Numbered from the stretch's first letter, positions 1-12,137 are shown. The stretch: DNA of 64,000 nt from Mortierella alpina (GCA_029449245.1 JANATF010000006.1:310001-374000), one strand, 5' to 3'. Numbers and translations are program-made. The notes: generated by a model from the sequence alone, not told the origin.

Positions 1-434
1 TTGGTGTCCATAAGTTCCCATCCTCGATCCACCTTGCCTCCCATTTCTTCCAATTCCTGAGCCAAGATTGCTGCTGTGTGGCGTTGCTCTAGGAACAATC
101 CAAAGTTGTAGTGTGATTCAGTGGTATTGAGCGCCTCGAGAACAGAGACGAGTTTTGCGCCAGAGTAAGCGCTGAACGAGGTCATTTTCCTGCCCTGCTC
201 GAGGAATCTGCGAGCGACACCGCTCATGCCAAAGATCTCCATCGTTCGGCTGTGGATTACTAGGGCTTTGCTCAAGGGAGAGATCTCGAGGTGGCGCTCG
301 ATCAGGCGGCATGGGATGTTGAGTTTTGTGAGAATGATGGCGGCATAGAGACCTGCAGGCCCTGCTCCGGAGATGAGCACTGGGACCTCGACCTGCGTGT
401 GCGTCGAGGTTGAAGGAACTGTGGTTGAAATCAT
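1..434 (-). CDS. FAD-dependent aromatic monooxygenase, N-terminal part (partial)
   Basis: Reading down from the ATG at 434 the frame stays open to the window edge, giving about 144 residues. A Rossmann dinucleotide-binding motif, GAGPAGL, lies near residues 24-30 and is followed by an acidic-ended beta strand (CRLIER). After that comes a stretch of the type SPLSKALVIHSRTMEIF. This layout is typical of class A flavin monooxygenases of the PheA/TfdB/phenol 2-monooxygenase type, which use NAD(P)H, FAD and O2 to hydroxylate aromatic or related substrates. The catalytic and substrate domains lie beyond the window, so the substrate cannot be inferred. The first codons (MISTTVPSTSTHTQ) are a short Ser/Thr-rich lead with no clear targeting signal. 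A TATA-like run sits about 95 bp upstream. Confidence 0.8.
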   Translation of the reverse strand, partial: MISTTVPSTSTHTQVEVPVLISGAGPAGLYAAIILTKLNIPCRLIERHLEISPLSKALVIHSRTMEIFGMSGVARRFLEQGRKMTSFSAYSGAKLVSVLEALNTTESHYNFGLFLEQRHTAAILAQELEEMGGKVDRGWELMDT

Positions 435-1021
435 CTTTGTTGGATGCTTTCTTGTTACGAGTGTGTTCTTTGTTGTCTGTGTGTGAGAAAGTTGTGTGGA
501 GAACATAAGACCTGGTGAGGAGAATCTTTTATATATATTTTTTTTCTTGGCTAGTTGTCACGAAGAAAAAGGAGAGGGTCGCCCTTATGATCACAAACTT
601 GAGCATTGGCCTCGGCCTCGGGTGTCCCTTTAGCCGCTGTCGACTATAGTAGGTGCGTATATAGCGCGCAGCTGTGATCCTTGGCAGAAAGATGCATGTA
701 CGTCTTTTCAATATGCAGAACGTCGTCTTCCGTGCAAAGTACGCTTTAGGTTGGCCGAGGTTGGAAAGGTTATCTGCCCTGCGCAATTGCACACGCTGGC
801 AGGTCACACAGTCGGCAGTCAGGTTGCGGTTAATTTTTCCATCCGGCTGCAAGGTAACGCCGGACGGCAAAATTAAGGTAGGATTGCTGGTGGGTGGAAA
901 TGTGCTGTACTCATTTTGACGGACCAATTGGGCACTGACCACCCAGAGTGGCATTTACTTGCGGCAGTGTAATTTATTTGCTTAGTAGTGCCATATGTTG
1001 AAACTGTTCAGACTAATGTGT
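435..1021. other. Intergenic region between monooxygenase and HDAC
   Basis: These 587 bases hold the presumed promoter of the monooxygenase and the 3' end of the HDAC gene. Short open frames exist on both strands but none resembles a protein, and I see no RNA gene or repeat. Confidence 0.6.
526..537 (-). promoter_or_regulatory. TATA-like element upstream of the monooxygenase
   Basis: On the minus strand the sequence reads TATATATAAAAG, about 95 bp before the monooxygenase ATG at 434. Position and composition suit a TATA box, but an AT-rich run is weak evidence alone. Confidence 0.4.
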
Positions 1022-3470
1022 TCAAGACGCGTCCGTCATCTCTGTGTCTCTTGGTGCTGCAGCAGACTCTGGTCCTGATGCTGCAGCGGAAGCGGTCGCT
1101 GAAGTGGCTGGTGGAGCTGGTGCCGGTGCGTCTGCAGACGGGTTGGCTCCAGAATCCATTACCACGTCACCATCCTTCTCCGTTGCCACTGGCTTGGCAG
1201 AGCTACCAGCGGAGCCATTCACCGCTGGCGTGGATGTCGACGTTGCTGCTGCTGCGCCATTATTTCCACCGCCATTGCTGTTGCCCCCGTTACGTGACTG
1301 CAGTTTGGTGGCAGCAGCGGGAAGAGTATCCACAGTACCACGCGCACGATGTTGTTCGCTGCTGCCTGCCGTGTCAGATTTGGAAACACGGCCGTGTCGA
1401 ACGGATTTTGCGTACCGTACTCCATGAAGGGCATTCGTCTCTTCATCCTCGGACTCCTCGAACTCATTATCAGGCACAACTCTCTTATCCCACAAACGCT
1501 CTAAAGAAGGGAGAGAAAAACAATGTGAGATGATACATATCTCCCAGCTTGTGGCACAAAGACTATGAATCCATATGCCAAGATCCTTACGTGGGATTCT
1601 CTTTTCCGGATCATCCATGTCCTCATCGTCCGAGAGATTCAAATCACGCGGAACAGGTTGCATTTGCACTGACGGCGCTCCTTTGGACCGTGACAGATTC
1701 TCGAACACTTGTTGCTTGATCTTCTCCAGGTATTCAACCGTGTTGGCATTATCCATATTGCTGGGCTTTACATCCAGTTTGTAGTCAGGCCCAAAGTACT
1801 CGTAGTAGTCGTTGAATGGCATATCAGGTCCGACTTCCTTTCCAACGGCAACTCCTGTCTCGTAGCACCATGCCCTTGCGACATTTCGCATGGTATATCC
1901 ACCTCCGCCCAAGATCAACAGCGGCAAGTTCAGCTTTTTGACAAACGCGACGCAGTTGGCGTGTCCTGTTATATAAGAGAAGAATGCATGATTTCAGTAT
2001 AGACGACTTGGCCTTTTTTTTTTTGTCAAGCCCCATCGTGCAAGGATGTCTCATCTTACCCTTCATCGACAAATTGAAGCAGCCCAGCTTATCGCCACTC
2101 AGAGAGTCAGCTCCGCACTGTAATACAATTGCGCCAGGCTTGTACCAGTCAACCACATGTTGGATCACCGGTTCAAAGATGCTCTTGTACGTGGTGTCAT
2201 CAATTCCATCTCTCAGCGGAAAGTTGACCGCATAATATTTTCCAGGTCCAGCGCCCACATCCTAAAAGCAAACATGGAGAATCCCCAATCAGCCATCAAT
2301 GACCACGTCGAAATGCCTGTACAGTTCTATGCGCCCAGACGTGTAGAAAAAGCACGAAAACAAAAAACGGAATAAACGGCCTTGTTCCTACTTACTCTGA
2401 CTTCTCCCGTCCCTGGAAAGTACTCTCCGTGCTTGTGAAAACTGACAGTCATGACGCGATCCGTAGTGTAAAAGGCCTCTTCAACACCATCTCCGTGATG
2501 GATGTCGATGTCGATGTAAAGGACACGCGGGTGGTACCGCAAAAGTTCAAGAATCGAGAGCACAATGTCGTTCACGTAGCAGAATCCACTGGCCTCCGTC
2601 TTTTTGGCGTGATGCAGACCACCCGCCCAGTTGATCGCAATATCGCATGAGCCATTGTTCAGTCTGGCAGCACCCTCTAAGCATTTGTCAATATACATCC
2701 AGCATTAGTAATATGACCAACGGTGTGTTCACCGGACTAGAAATATCTGCATGTTGTTGATGTAATTGGTAGATCGAAAGCAGCGAAGGGCACGTACCCA
2801 TTGATCCACCGGCCGAGAGCTGGCAGTACTCAAACAGGCCTTCAAAGATTGGACAATCGTCTCCGACGTTGACTAGTTAACAGAACACAACGCATGTCAG
2901 ATGTATCCCAGAGTGTCGCGTCTCTGTTCTGGCAAAAAAGAAACAATGGCGATATGTCCCTTACATTTGATCTGCTCTTTCGCATAGGCGTCCATATTGT
3001 CAGGCGAGACTCTAGACAAAAAGTCGATGTATTCGTCCGTGTGGAATGCTGTCATCTCCTTTTTGCTTCCAGGGCGAGCTCTCTGCAATGGGCGAAAAGA
3101 AAAACAAAAAATGGGGTCAGCTTTTCAGTCCTATTTTCACCCTCTCTTTTTTCTGGGTCCCACGATACGACACGCAAATACTTGCATAGATCTCCATCTT
3201 GTTGTAAAGTCCGTAATTCATGACAAGACTGTGGCACATGCGGATACGATGCGGCTTCATAGGATGTCCTGGTCCATAATGATAGTTGCCGATGTTTTGG
3301 TCGTAGAAGTAGGCGACACGCTTCTTGGACTCGGCGGTTTGCTGTCCTGCGACTTGCAGCGAGTCCAAGCCGGATCCAGCCTTTGTCTATTAGGGTGTCA
3401 AAGCAAGAGAAATGAACAAAGTAAAGAAAGAAAGAAGAGAGTTGGTGTTGGGTACAATAAGCTGATCCAT
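1022..3470 (-). CDS. RPD3: Class I histone deacetylase (Rpd3/HDAC1 type), 8 exons
   Basis: Exons (transcript order) are 3470-3456, 3386-3186, 3082-2965, 2872-2798, 2676-2396, 2261-2060, 1965-1591 and 1500-1022. They sum to 582 codons, or 581 residues. The zinc-dependent deacetylase core is complete: [11 protein letters not shown], the double-His [10 protein letters not shown], the metal ligands in [27 protein letters not shown], and the catalytic-Tyr loop [14 protein letters not shown]. It removes acetyl groups from histone lysines in Sin3-type co-repressor complexes in the nucleus. The last ~180 residues are an acidic patch (ESEDEE) followed by a low-complexity Ala/Ser/Pro tail. The 103-bp intron 3083-3185 starts with GC (GCAAGT) rather than GT. 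The last intron, 1501-1590, is 90 bp and free of stops in frame. Exon 1 encodes only MDQLI; it is chosen by phase and a CTAAT...TAG acceptor and is the least certain exon. Confidence 0.93.
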
Positions 3471-3840
3471 GTAGGATGGAAACGTGGAAGTACGCTGTGA
3501 GCTCAAGGCTTGTTTCTTGTTCAATTGCAAACTGCATTCTCTGCGAACCTCAGTGTCGTCTCCTCGGACCATGTTGTGCAGCGCTGGCGGGGATGTGCTC
3601 CTGTTCCTGAGGCTGGTAGCAAGCGTGGTCCTAGGATGCAAAAGGATGCGGGATCGTAGCGATGCTGGGGGAATGCAGCAGCCAAAGGTGTGAGCACCAG
3701 GAAAGCGATCCCTCCTCCACAGAATTATAACGCCTGGGAAGAAAGCGTCATCGCGCGGGCTACAATCTTCATCAACCGCATCGTATCTCAAGCAATCGAA
3801 TGAGTGCAATTGGTATTATTATTACAAATATGGCTCTAGG
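3471..3840. other. Short intergenic region between HDAC and C2H2 gene
   Basis: These 370 bases hold the HDAC 5' region and the 3' end of the C2H2 gene. Frames continuing upstream of the HDAC start (for example from an ATG near 3571) are open, so an N-terminal extension of the HDAC cannot be fully excluded. Confidence 0.5.
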
Positions 3841-6398
3841 CTAGCACGGATGGTCTAGGGGTAAAATAGGAAACGTGGATGCTTGGGTGCTCGAGAGCGA
3901 GAAGGGGATGGAGGTCACGGCTTGATGTTCATATGACCTCTGTTGATAGTCCTCCGGAAGCGAGCTCCAGTCCTTTTGGGCGAGCAACATCTCAGCCTCC
4001 ATCGCTTTGAGCTCGTTCACCGACGTTGCCATCGCCATCGAGGCTGAGCGTGGTTCAGTCTGTTGTTGACTTGTATCCATATCGATGGGCATCATCGACC
4101 CGGAGAGTGAGGTCGCAAACATCAGGTCCTGGCTGGACTGGGCTTCTTGCTGCTCAATTGCGGACAGTGAAGGCATACCATCATTCGGCTGCGGTGAGAT
4201 GGAGTACATGGATGCGGATCGGCGGAAATGAGGATGGCCAGAGTGGTTCATGGCGATAGGAACTGCCATAGGTAGGATGGTGCTTTGCTGGTGCTGGTGG
4301 TGCTGGAGCTGGTGCTGAAGAAGAGGAGGCGGGGTGCTGCAAAAGTCAAGGTGTGATAAAGGTGAGGGAGATTGATGATGGCCAGTAAAGCTCGTAGATG
4401 AAGCCTCGCTTGAAGCTGAGGCAAGCGAATCTGTTCGGTGCCGGACGATCTGCAGTTGCCCTTCTGTGCTACTGCCACTCATCGAGGCGATGGTGGGCAC
4501 AGCGGTTGAAAAGGGGATAGTATCCATCGGCCATGAAGACCCAGCGCTGCTCATATCAAACTGCAGGTCCATAGGCATATCTCGTTGGCTATGTTGAGAA
4601 CGATGATAGCCGCTAAAGCCAGGTTCTTGAGGAGGTGTGTATGGCATCTGGCCTGCTTGATGATGGCGAGCAGCACAGGGGACCATCTGCTGGGTGTACA
4701 GTCTTGGATCGCATACCTGAACAGTCTGCTCTGAAGCATACTGTCCCTGTGGTGAGAGCAGTGCAGAGGACAAATGACGGCGCGGCTGGGGAGCGCTGTG
4801 AGCACTGTGTTGGTAAGCACCAGGTAACATATGGCCGGCTCGCAACGACATGTTAGGCGAGAACGCTGGACTTTGAGCAGAGGCTACCTCATCGGAGGTA
4901 CGTCTCAGTGGCGGCGGGATAGCAGAGAGCTGTTCAATGTTTCGCTGAGATAGAGCTGTAGCACCACCATAAGAGGCAGTGGGCGTAAGCACGCTCTTCT
5001 TGATGTTTATCTGCGACGGATCTTCAGCCTTCTTGACCTTGCGCTTGCGGATCTTGTTGACATCGTGGATCCTAGTGTGCTCCTTGAGGACGTCTGAGCG
5101 CGAAAACTGCTTACCACATCCCTCATGGGGGCAGGCATAGGGCTTCTCGCCCCCATGGGAGCGGACATGGCGCGCGAGATGCGCTGACCGAGTGAACACT
5201 TTGTGGCAGTTGGGCCAGGGGCAGAAATGGGACTTTTTGGGGGTTGAACTTTGACCATCACTCATAAATGTAACCTGATCGGTAGACAGGAAGGGTGCTG
5301 GCGTTGATCTTCCAGAGGCCAGGTCCATCACGGTCGCCATCATAGGCCTGTTTGACAGTCCTTGTTCTGTAATATAGGAGTGCTCGGTTAGTCAGGAAAG
5401 GATACATTGCTTACAAAGAAAAGCGCATTACTTCGAGCTGGCTACGTACCATTAATCGAAGGTGAAGGAGATATAGATGTATAAAGCGAATCGTGCACAC
5501 CCGAAAACGACCCTTGCAGTGAAAAGCCTAGTTGATGACTCTCGTGACTTTGCAATCCGGCGGCACCGCCCATGGACTGCTGAGCCATCATGCCCGCAAT
5601 GGTGTCCTCTGCTGCAGGAGCAAAGGGTAGCTGCTGCGGCGGCATGCGAGGATAGGAAGCTGTCATGGCAACAGATGAGGTTGACGCCTGAACGGGGTTC
5701 AGGAGACTGCTAGCGCTTGAAGTATAGGATTGGTTCCACATCGACATTGTCGTTGAGGGCGTACCAGAGGCTGATGATTCGTAAAGAGGTGGAGACCCTG
5801 TGGGCGACGGGGACAGCGAAGGTGAGCTTTCGTAGGCGGGCTCCGCTGAGGGAACCGCCGTCATGGAGAAGGATATATGTGGGAATGATAAGGGCTCGAT
5901 CGACTGGGAGGGGAGCGATGGAACAGCTGTAGAATGCGTCATCGAGGGTGCAGAAGATTGAGACTGCTCGGGCGAGGTGTTTGTCATGGTGCGATTGTTT
6001 CTTGAAGGCGTTGGGTAGTCGTGATGAACCCTGAAGTGGCGAGAGAGCTCGTCGCTGCGCGAAAAGCTCTTGTTGCAACCAGAATGGCGGCAGATGTGGA
6101 GTTTTTCGTCAGTGTGGGTTCTGATATGGTGGCTCGAGTGTTCAAGACTAGAGAAAGCCTTTGGGCAATAAGGGCACTGGTAAAGTCGCTGAGGCTGATC
6201 GGATAGTTGTTGCTGATAGTGGAAGGACTCATTGAAAAATGGCCTTGAAGAGTTGTCTAATGCGCGTGAGCAGTGGATCGTGCCGGACGACGGGAAGGGC
6301 GATGCGATAATGGCTGATTTGATTGTCAAGTTCGATGCAGCTGCTGTAGGTTTGGTGCCGAAAATAGTCGTGAGAGGGTGTTCCGGAGATGTGACCAT
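3841..6398 (-). CDS. Four-finger C2H2 zinc-finger transcription factor (two finger pairs), 2 exons
   Basis: Two long frames are joined by an 83-bp intron, 5367-5449 (donor G|GTACGT, acceptor TATTACAG). Exon 1 is 6398-5450 and exon 2 is 5366-3841, giving 824 residues. Fingers 1-2 lie at about residues 75-127 (CPYC...H-x3-H, then CRHSGC...[12 protein letters not shown]). Fingers 3-4 lie at about 365-417 (CPWPNC..., linker GGEKPY, CPHEGC...[12 protein letters not shown]). A basic stretch, [11 protein letters not shown], after finger 4 may be a nuclear signal. The rest is Ser/Pro/Gln/His-rich, as in fungal activators. Finger 2 resembles Mig1/CreA or Msn2-type RSDEL fingers, but the DNA target cannot be named. 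The alternative is two separate genes 98 bp apart, the second starting MMATVMD at 5343. Good splice signals and an in-frame join favour one gene. Confidence 0.75.
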
Positions 6399-8478
6399 GA
6401 TCTTGCTGGAGGCGATCAGGGCGGGCTTAATGACTAAGGTGAAAAAGGTCGAGGACTAGAACAAGGCTTTAGGAATAAAAGTGCCAGGTAGGGTAAAGCG
6501 GAGCTTGAGGTGAGGTGATGAATGGGTGATGAGCAACGATCGTCCGCGAGGCTTTGCGTAGGATCAGAAGCGTGAGTGACCGAGCAATGCTGGGAAAACG
6601 TGGGCGTCGATGTTGTTATGCACGAGGATTGAGACAGCGTTGCAAGATGGATGGGGTGGGCATGAGCAGAAGAAAGCGAAGGAAGAAGGAAAGAATGAGA
6701 GGAGTGTGATCAAATAAGGTCAAATAAGACTAGTACCAGTAATAATAGAAGAAACGAAGTGGACGGAACGTCAGTGCTAACTCTTTGGTCCCAAGCGAGA
6801 AGTGCCAATGTAGTAAGAACTGGGGCGTAAATGAAAAGGCGGCCGGAACAGCTCCATAAACTGCAAGACCGCGGCCCACATTTATGTGTTGTACCTTTTC
6901 CCTTTCTGATTGTGCCTTAGTGCTTGTCAGTAGAATAAAGGCCCGAGTTTGCTCAGGTAATGAAGGCGGGATGGTTCCTTGTCCTACGGAAAGGGGACCA
7001 TATCGCGCGAGATGAAGGAGAGGCCATGAAGTGAATGAGGGGACAGACCACCTTGCGAAGGAAGGAGAATACAAGGACACAATGGACACAATGATCACAA
7101 CAGCATCGACCAATGACGAGCGAAAACAAAAGTGGATCGAGCGGTAACTCACAAAAGTAGCAGGACGGCAGATGAATTAGAGTATACCAAACAAATGTAT
7201 GAGAGGAAGCGCTGGTCTCAAGGGGCAAGAAACAATGCTGCAGGGACGTGGGACGTGGACTCGTATGAAGACAATAGCGAGAAGCAAGGGGTCGTTGCGA
7301 GAGAGAAAGCGAATGACAGAGGCAACAAACAAAAAAAAAACGAAAAGCGAGATTGAGCTACTCCTCACCCTCACCAGGAGGCAGGTCCTTAAAAGAACGG
7401 GAGATGGACCTGCTGGCAAGGAGGGATCGCATGGGAGCTGGAATTAATTGCGAAGACGAAGCAAGGAAGCGAGAAGTGCTAGAGACGAAGTAGTGGTCGG
7501 AAGACCAGTGTGGGCTAGGAGCATGCAAGGGCAGCATGATGCAAGGCTGAAACGGATTGGGTGCAACGGTGATCTACTGCATGGCATTGGTCACAAAGAT
7601 GGTGCGTGCAATGTGATAAGGTTGTGGCATGTCAACAAGGAGGAACTTACTGTTTGCGTCGTGCTGGAGCAAGTCGTTAGAAAAAAAGTAGTTGTAGAGT
7701 TGGGAGAAGAATGTGGACCTTGAGGAGTAGGGTCAAGGAGAGCGAGAGTTCAAAAGGAGCAGAGAGGAGGCCAGCGAAGGGTGTCGTTTTATATTCAATG
7801 GATGGGAGCTCAGAAATCAGATCTCAGCGGTGGAACCGGCGGGAGCCGCCACACTTCGCCAAGGACAGACACCTGATAGAGGGCTGAGCACCAGAGCTTG
7901 CTGTCCCCCGATGTGCCCGTTATTCGCTAGCTTTTGCAAGTAGAGAAGTCTCAGTCAATTACAGAACAATGTGCCGACTTGCCTTTGTGGAAGACAGTCT
8001 AGAAGCCGCCTGCCTCTATTTGACGATGAAAAAGGAGGGCCCTTTCCCTCTTGTCCTAATGGGGTCATTGCGTCTCTGCCCCAGCGCCAGGCGATATCGG
8101 GAGCGGCAGGAGGGACCTGTATGTAGCGCAGGCCCAATCGCGACGGTACTCAGGCGTATGCGCCCGAACAACATTTAGAGTCAAGCCCTGTTTCGTAGAC
8201 AAAGCGAGGGGGTCTTACTCATTCTGGAAAGAACAACGAGCTGTGTTTGGCGCCGAGGATTGGTCTTGAGAAAGATCCGTTCTTCGAGCTATTGCGAATC
8301 CTCAGGCGTTACGGTGTTTTGAGTTGCTGGCCAGCAGGCACCCTCAGACACGCCCCTGTCCATCATCATGGTTTCCATTACCCCCCAATTGTTCTCTTTG
8401 CACGAACGTGCTCGTCTCAGTGCTCAGTAGCAAATATTCCTAGATGGTTTATTTTCGGGGTCTAAAGTCGATGTGGTC
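6399..8478. other. 2.1-kb gene-free stretch upstream of the C2H2 gene
   Basis: I find no coding frame with family resemblance on either strand. Much of it is purine-rich on the plus strand (GAAAG, AGAGAG runs around 6640-7760), so it is pyrimidine-rich in the sense of the C2H2 gene. That suits a long promoter and 5' leader of that regulator, possibly with leader introns. No tRNA or clear repeat was seen. Confidence 0.5.
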
Positions 8479-9732
8479 TTACTTGGTCAAAGGGTAGAGC
8501 TCGTCTCTAGGAATGATCTCCTTCTCATGAGACGACTGCTCCTCCCATTCCTTCATCTGCTCATTGTTCAGCATGTGCTCGACATACGCACGGGCATGCT
8601 TGCCCTCGACCTTGGAGAGCAGATCGTATGTGCGAATGCGGAACATCAGGGGAGCGTACATGGCGTCCAGTGCCGTAAACTGGCCAAATAGGTAGCCCTG
8701 GTCGCCTTCCTTGGCAGAGGCCTTGGTTCGAAGCTCCTCCCAGATACTGCTCAGACGGAGCAAGCCCTTCTTAGCGTTTTCGGTGTATAACTCAGGGTCA
8801 AAGGGGTAGCGCTGGCGGATGTTCATGGCGTAGTTTCGAACGGCTCCAAAGCTGGTGGCCATCTCGCTTGCCAGAGAACGAGCGTACGCTCGCTCGAAAC
8901 GGTCGCTAGGCCAAAGCTCGGGAAAATCTATTATTAATTGGGTGTGAGAGTGAGCGTGATAAGAGTGTAGGTGTGAGTGCGAGTGTGGGTGTGGGTGTGA
9001 TGGAGATGGTGGTGAATGCGGGGTATAGGTGAGCAAAAGGGCGAGAGGTCGCTGATTGTTGCGTGTGCCATGGATGGCATAGAGATCAAAGATTAACCGA
9101 GCAGGTGGGGTGGACACAGGATACGCGGCCGAGAGTACAGCATGTATCGGTGGATTGTGCACGCGAGACCATCAACAGGCTCAAAAAAGGCATCATCCTG
9201 TGCCTGGAATGCCACTTTGCAGGGCGACCCTGACCAAACAAGTCAACAAAAGGGTATCTGACAATGTCTTTTTGGCTTTGACTCTGACACCAAATGTCTC
9301 CACCTCTCCACCTCTCCATCCCACTGTACACCCCACCCGGTAACTGCGGGAGCAGTGTCACACAAGCTAGCCCGATTGGTGTGTGCCTGTCATATTCCCA
9401 GTGCAAGCCTGCTGTCGCTTCAGAATGAACAAGTTTTCTCAGTTACCTTCTGCAAGATATTCCAGAATGGCCAACGACTCAAAGACAATATGGGTCTCAC
9501 CCGAGGGTGTTGGAACGTGGAGTGCGGGGACTTTGCCAGTAGGGCCAGCGCGGCTCAGATACTTCTGACAGACAGGCAAACCGAGGTCAGGGACCTCGGG
9601 GGTGCCCACGATCAGCATCACCGTCTTGAAGTCAATCTTCAGCACCTGCATGGCCAGCCAGGCGCGCAGTGACCAGGACGAGTAGTTCTTGTTGAGACAA
9701 TACAGAGAGAGGGTCCTTGACGAGGAAGACAT
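8479..9732 (-). CDS. Glutathione S-transferase family protein, 2 exons
   Basis: Exon 1 is 9732-9447 and exon 2 is 8927-8479, for 244 residues, the usual GST length. The N-terminal thioredoxin fold has the active-site region NYSSWSLRAW (residues 17-26, with candidate catalytic serines), the cis-Pro motif TGKVPAL, and the glutathione-binding ESLAILEYLAE. The second exon gives the all-helical C-terminal domain beginning ELWPSDRFERAYARSLASEM. GSTs conjugate glutathione to electrophiles or act as isomerases; the SSWSLR type is widespread in bacteria and fungi and its substrate is usually unknown. The intron (8928-9446, about 520 bp) is unusually long here. The splice join is in phase (G|GTAACT ... 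TAATAG). Confidence 0.87.
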
Positions 9733-10306
9733 GTTGAATACTGGCTAAGGTGAAAGGCTGTCTAGAGGAAAGGAGACGCGGCGCCAAATGGAGGTTGGTG
9801 ATGGAATGGATTGAAATGGGCAATTCTGATTGCGCGCTGCAGTTTTTATTCCCATCCCTCACCTGTACGGCGCTTTTCGTGACGAGGAAAAAGAGCCTTT
9901 GTATACAGGAACAAATCATGCTTTCGATCGATCATGCGGGAACACTTTTCAGCGCCCAACATCGTAGTGCTGACAAACCCTTGGTTGAACTGGTATTTTT
10001 GCCACGATAGCCCATACGGCGGCGCTTCTGGTGAAGGAGGGCAATGCGTGCACCGATAGCATGGTGCCTGACGAGAAGCCTCTAATTCGTCAAGACCAAA
10101 CTCTGAATTCTGAATCCTATTAGAACGGTAGTAGAGCGTGACAAGATACGGCGTTGGAGGGATGTTTATTGCTTTGTGGTCTCTCGCTCTCAGCGTTGAG
10201 AAGTCGAAGAAGAAGCGATTGAATGTGAGTCACCCAGTATTGAACGATGCTCAGGAAGCTTCCGAAGGTTTCGTGCCCCTCATGAGAACAGCTACAGTAT
10301 CTATAG
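9733..10306. other. Intergenic region between GST and oxoacyl-CoA reductase
   Basis: These 574 bases carry the GST promoter and the 3' untranslated region of the reductase. No gene, RNA or repeat was recognised. Confidence 0.5.
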
Positions 10307-11900
10307 TTAATCCTTCTTGGCAGCGGCTGCCTCACGCTCCCTCTTTCTCAAGGCGCGCTTGCGGATGTCGACATGAAGGTCGTAGTTGTATCCGACCCAG
10401 AAGCTACGGCTGAACACGTTTTCGATCAGCCAGTTGGCGATCGCGTGGCTGTAAAAGGGCGTGGAGGTGTAAGGAGTTGAGGCGCCGCCGGGGACACCGA
10501 TCTTGCTCAGGACAGCGCGAACATATGCCTTGGGAAGAGGTGCGGTCATGCTGGGACGACGGATCTTGGACATTGCTGAAACAACAAAATAGGTATTGAC
10601 GTTCTGGACCCGAATTCCTTTAGGTGCCAATTCCGCACCGATGGCCTGGGACCAGCTAGAGAGAAAGGCCTTGGAGCCAGAGTAGACTGACAGGAGAGGC
10701 GTGGGCACAAGACCTGCAAAGGAGCCAAGATTGATGATCAAGCCGTTTTTTCTAAGCAAACGTAAAAAAAAAGTGGTGCAAGATGGGTTTAATTGTCTTG
10801 GTTCGTCAATAGTTAGCCGTTTCGTCTCATCAAGGTCGCGTTTCACTTACCGAGCAGCCATCTGAGGAACAACCAACTTGGTAACCCTCATGATCGCGTT
10901 AACGTTCACCTCGATGATGTTGTCGATAGTCTTGTCAGATTCATCCTCAAAGAACGTGGGGATTTCATGGTTGGTACCCACATTGTTGACTGGGCAAAGG
11001 AGCGGTAGCGCATTAATAGACTATCAGCTTGAATTCATTTGTCTGTGAATCCTCGGTCGTTGACTTACCGAGAATCGTGACCTCAATAGGGCTGATCAAG
11101 AGCTGGAGAGCGGCGTAATCTCGTTCGTCGCCTTTGGTAAAGTCCATGGCAAGAACCTTAGTTTCCACGCTGTATTTTTGTTCTATGGGGTACGACATTA
11201 GAAATAGTCAGAACCTGCCTTTGAAAGGGCATAAGTATGCTCGTGTCGGTCTGGCCAGTACGCTCGGTATGACAACATACCAAGCTCCTCAGCAAGTGCC
11301 TTCAGCTTGCTTTCCGTGCGCGAAACGAGGACGACGTTCAGTTTCTTTGCAGCCAATTGCGAAGCGAACTCCTTGCCGATTCCGTCCGAGGCACCGGTGA
11401 TAACTAGCAGAAACAGCAATTATCAATGTTGGCATAAAGAAGTTCACAAGAACTTCGAGATACTATTGTTTTTCTTACCAGCCCATCCACCCTTGCCAGC
11501 ACCATACTTCTTGAGCTGGAGTTATCGGAGCATGAAGGCACGAAAAAGGGGTCAATAGTCCTCGGGCATAGTTGGATCCTCATTTACAACTAGCTTTTAC
11601 GCTCCAAGAAAGGATACGCTCGTATGCTCTCGAGTTGCGAGACCGGTTGCTTACGTTGATGCCGGGCCGAACAAAGACATCGACGAGGACCTTCAGAAAC
11701 CTCAGAGCCTTGAAAGCGACGACGGCTACACCAATGACTCCAAATACTGCGACCGCAATGGCATTGTTGTCGGATTCTAATAGAGAAGGATGGCATGGCA
11801 GAATGTTAACGGCTGCACAAGAGATCCCCTTTTCGTTTTTCTTTCTATGAAAGCAGCTGTAGAAAGACGGACTCTGCACAAATGAGGTAATTCTGTCCAT
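10307..11900 (-). CDS. Very-long-chain 3-oxoacyl-CoA reductase (17-beta-HSD12/Ifa38 type)
   Basis: Short-chain dehydrogenase rebuilt from exons 11900-11873 (tentative), 11776-11655, 11515-11479, 11403-11281, 11182-11069, 10989-10851 and 10751-10307, giving 335 residues; yeast Ifa38 is about 347. It starts with a hydrophobic N-terminal anchor ([14 protein letters not shown]). The NADPH motif TGASDGIG follows, then LVNNVG, the catalytic YSGSKAF, and a Lys-rich end ([13 protein letters not shown]) that resembles an ER-retention tail. It would carry out the first reduction of the ER fatty-acid elongation cycle. The first intron (11777-11872) is 96 bp and stop-free, so a 367-residue form that keeps it cannot be excluded. 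All other introns have clear GTAAG/GTATG donors. Confidence 0.88.
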
Positions 11901-12137
11901 GGTGAATTGTGCAGTGAAGAGGCAAATGATGGGAGAGAAGAGGACAAGGAAAATTGTGATAACGTACCTCTCTTTATCAGCAACATGCGATTTCCCACAC
12001 GCGTTTGCATGCGTCACTGCAGGTTTGGCTCGTGCTAAGCCCGGCGGGGCACGAACCAGATCACACTCGACGCACTCAGCCCGATAGAGTCAAGAAGGGT
12101 TGTTCTTTAATGTTTTATTTTTATACCCGCTCTTTGT

